From Bacteroidota bacterium (GTDB lineage Bacteria; Bacteroidota; Bacteroidia; NS11-12g; UBA9320), in contig CANMPY010000067.1 in the NCBI GenBank assembly GCA_947499775.1, positions 1 through 8,176 of the forward strand: a DNA stretch of 8,176 bases, in the 5' to 3' direction. Numbering within the stretch: the first letter of the stretch is position 1; the number at the start of each line of letters is the position of its first letter. A program made the position numbers and the translations under genes. The notes beneath the pieces were generated by a model, which worked only from the letters and a program-made list of their open reading frames with translations, was not told where the DNA came from and ran no database searches. Below are positions 5,643 to 8,176 of the stretch, piece by piece.

Positions 5643-6209
5643 ATGCATACACTTGAACCTTTCTACCAATGGCTGCATATTTACAAATCGGAGGACGATT
5701 CACGCTCGCCTTTTTATAAGCAACACCATTCGGAGTTATATTATACCAATACAATTTATGGGCATTATATACATCCGCAATGGGATAATTGCGGCACCGA
5801 AACCCTTTATCTTAAAGTATTAAATGCCGACTACGACCGCGGCTATATTATACTTGAACTCATAGGCGAATGGAACGATTGTATAAACAACGACATCATG
5901 TTTTTGAAGCGCGATGTTATTGATATTTTCGTAAATGAGGGGATTACTAAATTTATAATACTTGGCGAGTATATACTTAATTTCCACGCCTCTGGCGATG
6001 AATATTACGAAGAGTGGTTTCAAGATGTGGAAGATGGATGGATTGCGTTTGTAAATTTCAGAGAACATGTTTTGGATGAGTTTTCTAAATTTAAAATAGA
6101 TTATTTCGTCAATTATGGAGGCGAATTAGATGCCTTGGATTGGAGAAAAGGCACACCCATATCTGTATATAAAACAGTTTTAGAGGTTTTAACCAAACGA
6201 TTAAACTAA
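5643..6209 (+). CDS. Conserved-looking acidic protein of unknown function
   Basis: I do not recognise a named family. The 188-residue product has no signal peptide or membrane span, so it is probably cytosolic. It is strongly acidic (32 D/E against 16 K/R) and aromatic-rich, with six tryptophans. The alternation of predicted strands and helices looks like one compact alpha/beta domain: strand-like TLYLKVL (54-60) and YIILELIG (68-75), a helix around MFLKRDVIDIFVNEG (86-100), strand-like KFIILGE (103-109), and the acidic YYEEWFQDVEDGW (121-133). Phrases such as GHYIHPQWD (40-48) and YGGELDALDWR (158-168) look like conserved sites. I have the impression that similar proteins are widespread as hypotheticals in Bacteroidota, but I cannot verify this. 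It lies 46 nt after the glycosyltransferase and may be co-transcribed with it. It shares its reading frame with pepD downstream, with one TAA between. Confidence 0.8.
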   Translation: MHTLEPFYQWLHIYKSEDDSRSPFYKQHHSELYYTNTIYGHYIHPQWDNCGTETLYLKVLNADYDRGYIILELIGEWNDCINNDIMFLKRDVIDIFVNEGITKFIILGEYILNFHASGDEYYEEWFQDVEDGWIAFVNFREHVLDEFSKFKIDYFVNYGGELDALDWRKGTPISVYKTVLEVLTKRLN

Positions 6210-6289
6210 ACCAATTCGTCTATAACTACAGGATCACAATTCTTTTGGGATAAATATTTCAAAATAGTTTCTGTACACCTCAAAAAAAA

Positions 6290-6297
6290 TACCTTTG
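6290..6297 (+). promoter_or_regulatory. -7 promoter box of pepD
   Basis: TACCTTTG is an exact TAnnTTTG match, 29 nt before the ATG at 6327. A weak TTTC at 6268-6271 is at roughly the -33 position. This gives the longest predicted leader of the window, about 23 nt. It supports pepD, with the M14 gene behind it, being a transcription unit separate from the upstream unknown gene. Confidence 0.5.
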
Positions 6298-6326
6298 TTC
6301 TCAATATTAATAGCAACAAAACAATT

Positions 6327-7790
6327 ATGTCAAAAACAGTAAGTGAGTTAGAGCCAAATGGCCTTTGGAGCCATTTTTCAGAATTAAATTCTGTTCCTCG
6401 TCCATCAAAAAAGGAAGAAAAAATCATTGCCTTTATCGTTGCGTTTGGAAATTCGCTTGGCTTAGAAACCGCTCAAGATGAAATAGGAAATGTAATTATT
6501 AAAAAACCGGCAAGCAAAGGAATGGAAACCAAGCAAACCATTGTATTGCAAAGCCATTTAGATATGGTGCATCAAAAAAACGCTAGCACCCAATTTGATT
6601 TTGAAACCCAGGGTATAGAAATGCGAGTTGATGGAGATTGGGTAATGGCCAATGGCACAACGCTTGGAGCCGACAATGGAATAGGTGTAGCCTCAATCAT
6701 GAGCGTGCTTTCATCTACAACCATTGAGCATCCATCCATCGAAGCTTTGTTTACCATTGATGAAGAAACAGGAATGACTGGTGCCTTAAACCTAAAAGGT
6801 GGTTTATTAAACGGAAAAATATTATTAAATTTAGATACCGAAGACGACAATGAACTAACCATAGGCTGTGCCGGTGGCATTGATGTTACCGCTACTGGGA
6901 GTTATACTTTAGAAGCTGTTCCTCCAAATACGAGTGGATATAGAGTGTTGGTTAAAGGGTTAACGGGCGGACATTCAGGAATGGATATTTATAAAGGGAG
7001 AGGCAATGCCAACAAGATTATGAATCGTGTATTGCTTAAATTATCTGAAAACTACGGCATTCAAATTGGAAGTATAGATGGAGGAAGTTTACGCAATGCC
7101 ATACCAAGAGAGTCTATGGCCGAATTTGTTATTCCTGAAAAAGAAGAAAAAGCCTTAGATTGGTTTATTAAAACCTTTGAAACGGAATTAAAACTTGAAC
7201 ATAATACCACCGACCCTAATCTTTCGATTACGCTTGAAAAAGGAGATACTTTTTTTAAGGTGATGCAAAAAGGGTTTCAGTTTAAATTGCTTAAAAGTTT
7301 ATATGCAAGTGCAAATGGAGTTTACAGAATGAGTCCAGATATTATGCACTTGGTTCAAACATCAAATAATTTAGCAAGAGTATTGGTTAAAAATGGCGAA
7401 TATTCTATCCAATGCTTAACCCGAAGCTCTGTAGATAGCGAAAAAATGGACTTGGCCAATTCGTTGCGTTGCACATTCGAACTCATTGGCGCTAGGGTCG
7501 AATCTAAAGGATCATACCCAGGATGGGCACCTAAACCAGATGCCGAAATTGTAAAAATAATGGGCTCATTGTACAAGGAATTATATAAGGAAAATGCCCT
7601 AATTGGTGCTTGTCATGCCGGTTTGGAATGCGGCATTTTAGGGGCCAATTACCCTGATATGGAAATGATATCTTTCGGTCCAAATATAAGAGGTGCCCAT
7701 TCGCCCGACGAAAAAGTTCAAATTAGCTCCGTTCAAAAATATTGGGCTTTCTTTTTAGAAACCTTAAAAAGAATACCTGAACAGAATTAA
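6327..7790 (+). CDS. pepD: Aminoacyl-histidine dipeptidase (Xaa-His dipeptidase, peptidase family M20C)
   Basis: The 487-residue cytosolic enzyme hydrolyses Xaa-His dipeptides such as carnosine and many other dipeptides, using two zinc ions. Length matches the E. coli enzyme closely. The first metal motif is QSHLDM, with ligand H77 and catalytic D79. The bridging ligand is D116 in GADNGIG. E146 (general base) and ligand E147 lie in IDEETGM, D170 lies in NLDTED, and H458 lies in GAHSPDE near the C-terminus. All equivalents of the E. coli site are therefore present. GGHSGMDI at 214-221 starts the dimerisation (lid) domain, and ACHAGLECG at 428-436 is the conserved return to the catalytic domain. 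There is no signal peptide. The gene has its own -7 box and is followed after 5 nt by the exported M14 peptidase, which suggests shared use in peptide nutrition. Confidence 0.96.
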   Translation: MSKTVSELEPNGLWSHFSELNSVPRPSKKEEKIIAFIVAFGNSLGLETAQDEIGNVIIKKPASKGMETKQTIVLQSHLDMVHQKNASTQFDFETQGIEMRVDGDWVMANGTTLGADNGIGVASIMSVLSSTTIEHPSIEALFTIDEETGMTGALNLKGGLLNGKILLNLDTEDDNELTIGCAGGIDVTATGSYTLEAVPPNTSGYRVLVKGLTGGHSGMDIYKGRGNANKIMNRVLLKLSENYGIQIGSIDGGSLRNAIPRESMAEFVIPEKEEKALDWFIKTFETELKLEHNTTDPNLSITLEKGDTFFKVMQKGFQFKLLKSLYASANGVYRMSPDIMHLVQTSNNLARVLVKNGEYSIQCLTRSSVDSEKMDLANSLRCTFELIGARVESKGSYPGWAPKPDAEIVKIMGSLYKELYKENALIGACHAGLECGILGANYPDMEMISFGPNIRGAHSPDEKVQISSVQKYWAFFLETLKRIPEQN

Positions 7791-7795
7791 GGCCA

Positions 7796-8176
7796 ATGAT
7801 TCGTTTTTTTACAATCCTCTTTGTTTTATCTCTATTTTATTCGAATGGTACTTGTCAAAATTTACCCTCCGATGATTTAGTATTACGCCCCGAAAAAAGT
7901 ATGTTCCAAAAAACATCGACCTACCAGGACGTCATGTTTTTTTTGAATGCTCTAAAAAAATCGAGCGACAAGATTACTATTTTTAGCATGGGGAAAAGTT
8001 TAGAGGGTAAAGATATTCCGGTTGCTATATTAGCAAATCCATTAATAACCACACCCGAAGCGGCTAAAAAATCAGGTAAAGCAGTTGTGTATATCCAGGG
8101 AAATATACATGCAGGTGAAGTAGAGGGCAAGGAATCGGTTATGATGCTTATGCGCGACATATTGCTAGGCGATAAA
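7796..8176 (+). CDS. Exported M14-family zinc carboxypeptidase, 5' part (runs off the window)
   Basis: The frame is open from the ATG at 7796 to the last base: 127 codons with no stop. Residues 1-20 form a signal peptide (MIRFF, then a hydrophobic run to about residue 16, ending NGTC-QN), so the enzyme is exported; C20 is not in a standard lipobox. The segment QGNIHAGEVEGKE (101-113) contains the M14 zinc motif HxxE with H105 and E108 as ligands. It follows the strand AVVYI, as in carboxypeptidase-A-like folds. The preceding SMGKSLEGKDIPV (64-76) is also typical of the N-terminal part of this family. The third zinc ligand, the substrate-binding arginine and the catalytic glutamate would lie beyond the edge, so activity cannot be judged. 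It starts 5 nt after the pepD stop with no promoter box, so co-transcription is likely. Confidence 0.85.
   Translation, partial: MIRFFTILFVLSLFYSNGTCQNLPSDDLVLRPEKSMFQKTSTYQDVMFFLNALKKSSDKITIFSMGKSLEGKDIPVAILANPLITTPEAAKKSGKAVVYIQGNIHAGEVEGKESVMMLMRDILLGDK

Noticed and set aside
6206..6427. Minus-strand open frame whose end reads ...CDPVVIDELV
   Set aside because: The end looks protein-like, but its only ATG lies inside pepD on the opposite strand and it overlaps the pepD promoter box. Part of its openness comes from the pepD shadow.
6572..6880. 102-codon minus-strand frame inside pepD
   Set aside because: It lies opposite the catalytic domain of a clear M20C peptidase. Its serine- and proline-rich, low-information sequence is typical of an antisense shadow.
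509..7790. A defence island or novel multi-gene system
   Set aside because: Five of the six complete rightward genes fall in known envelope or metabolic families with intact motifs. No nuclease, helicase, toxin pair, transposase, integrase or repeat-flanked cargo was found, and one unknown gene alone does not make a system.

Overview
The window reads as an ordinary chromosomal stretch of an AT-rich member of the Bacteroidota. Three things point there. The gene content is typical: an exported M23 peptidase with a long C-terminal extension, a Bcp-type peroxiredoxin, a Wzi/RemB-like outer-membrane barrel, and a PepD dipeptidase next to an exported M14 peptidase. Exact matches to the Bacteroidota -7 promoter box (TAnnTTTG) lie just upstream of five start codons. 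Finally, most of the complete genes lack a Shine-Dalgarno sequence. I cannot place it below phylum from the sequence alone.

Layout. Bases 1-42 hold the first 14 codons of an unidentified leftward gene with an unusually strong Shine-Dalgarno site. Bases 43-508 form a non-coding divergent region. Inside it lies a 171-nt tract with no G on the + strand, built from slipped CCTCAA, AACCTTT and 21-bp repeats. Everything from 509 on is coded rightward: M23 metallopeptidase (509-2305), bcp peroxiredoxin (2320-2772), outer-membrane barrel protein (2920-4611, start moved from an upstream TTG), membrane-anchored family 2 glycosyltransferase (4676-5596), a conserved-looking acidic protein of unknown function (5643-6209), M20C aminoacyl-histidine dipeptidase pepD (6327-7790), and the first 127 codons of an exported M14 zinc carboxypeptidase (7796 to the edge).

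Function. Several products act at or beyond the envelope: the M23 peptidase, the barrel, the polyprenyl-phosphate-type glycosyltransferase and the M14 peptidase. The barrel and glycosyltransferase could both serve surface polysaccharide or surface-motility functions, but nothing in the sequence ties them into one pathway. PepD (cytosolic) and the M14 enzyme (exported) are 5 nt apart and probably co-transcribed, giving a peptide-scavenging pair. The -7 boxes ahead of M23, bcp, the barrel gene, the glycosyltransferase and pepD suggest mostly individual promoters, several of which would give leaderless or nearly leaderless transcripts.

I see no CRISPR array, insertion sequence, tRNA, rRNA, prophage or defence system. 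The parts most worth following up are the G-free repeat tract, the start-codon-proximal promoters, the strong Shine-Dalgarno of the truncated leftward gene, and the 188-residue unknown protein.
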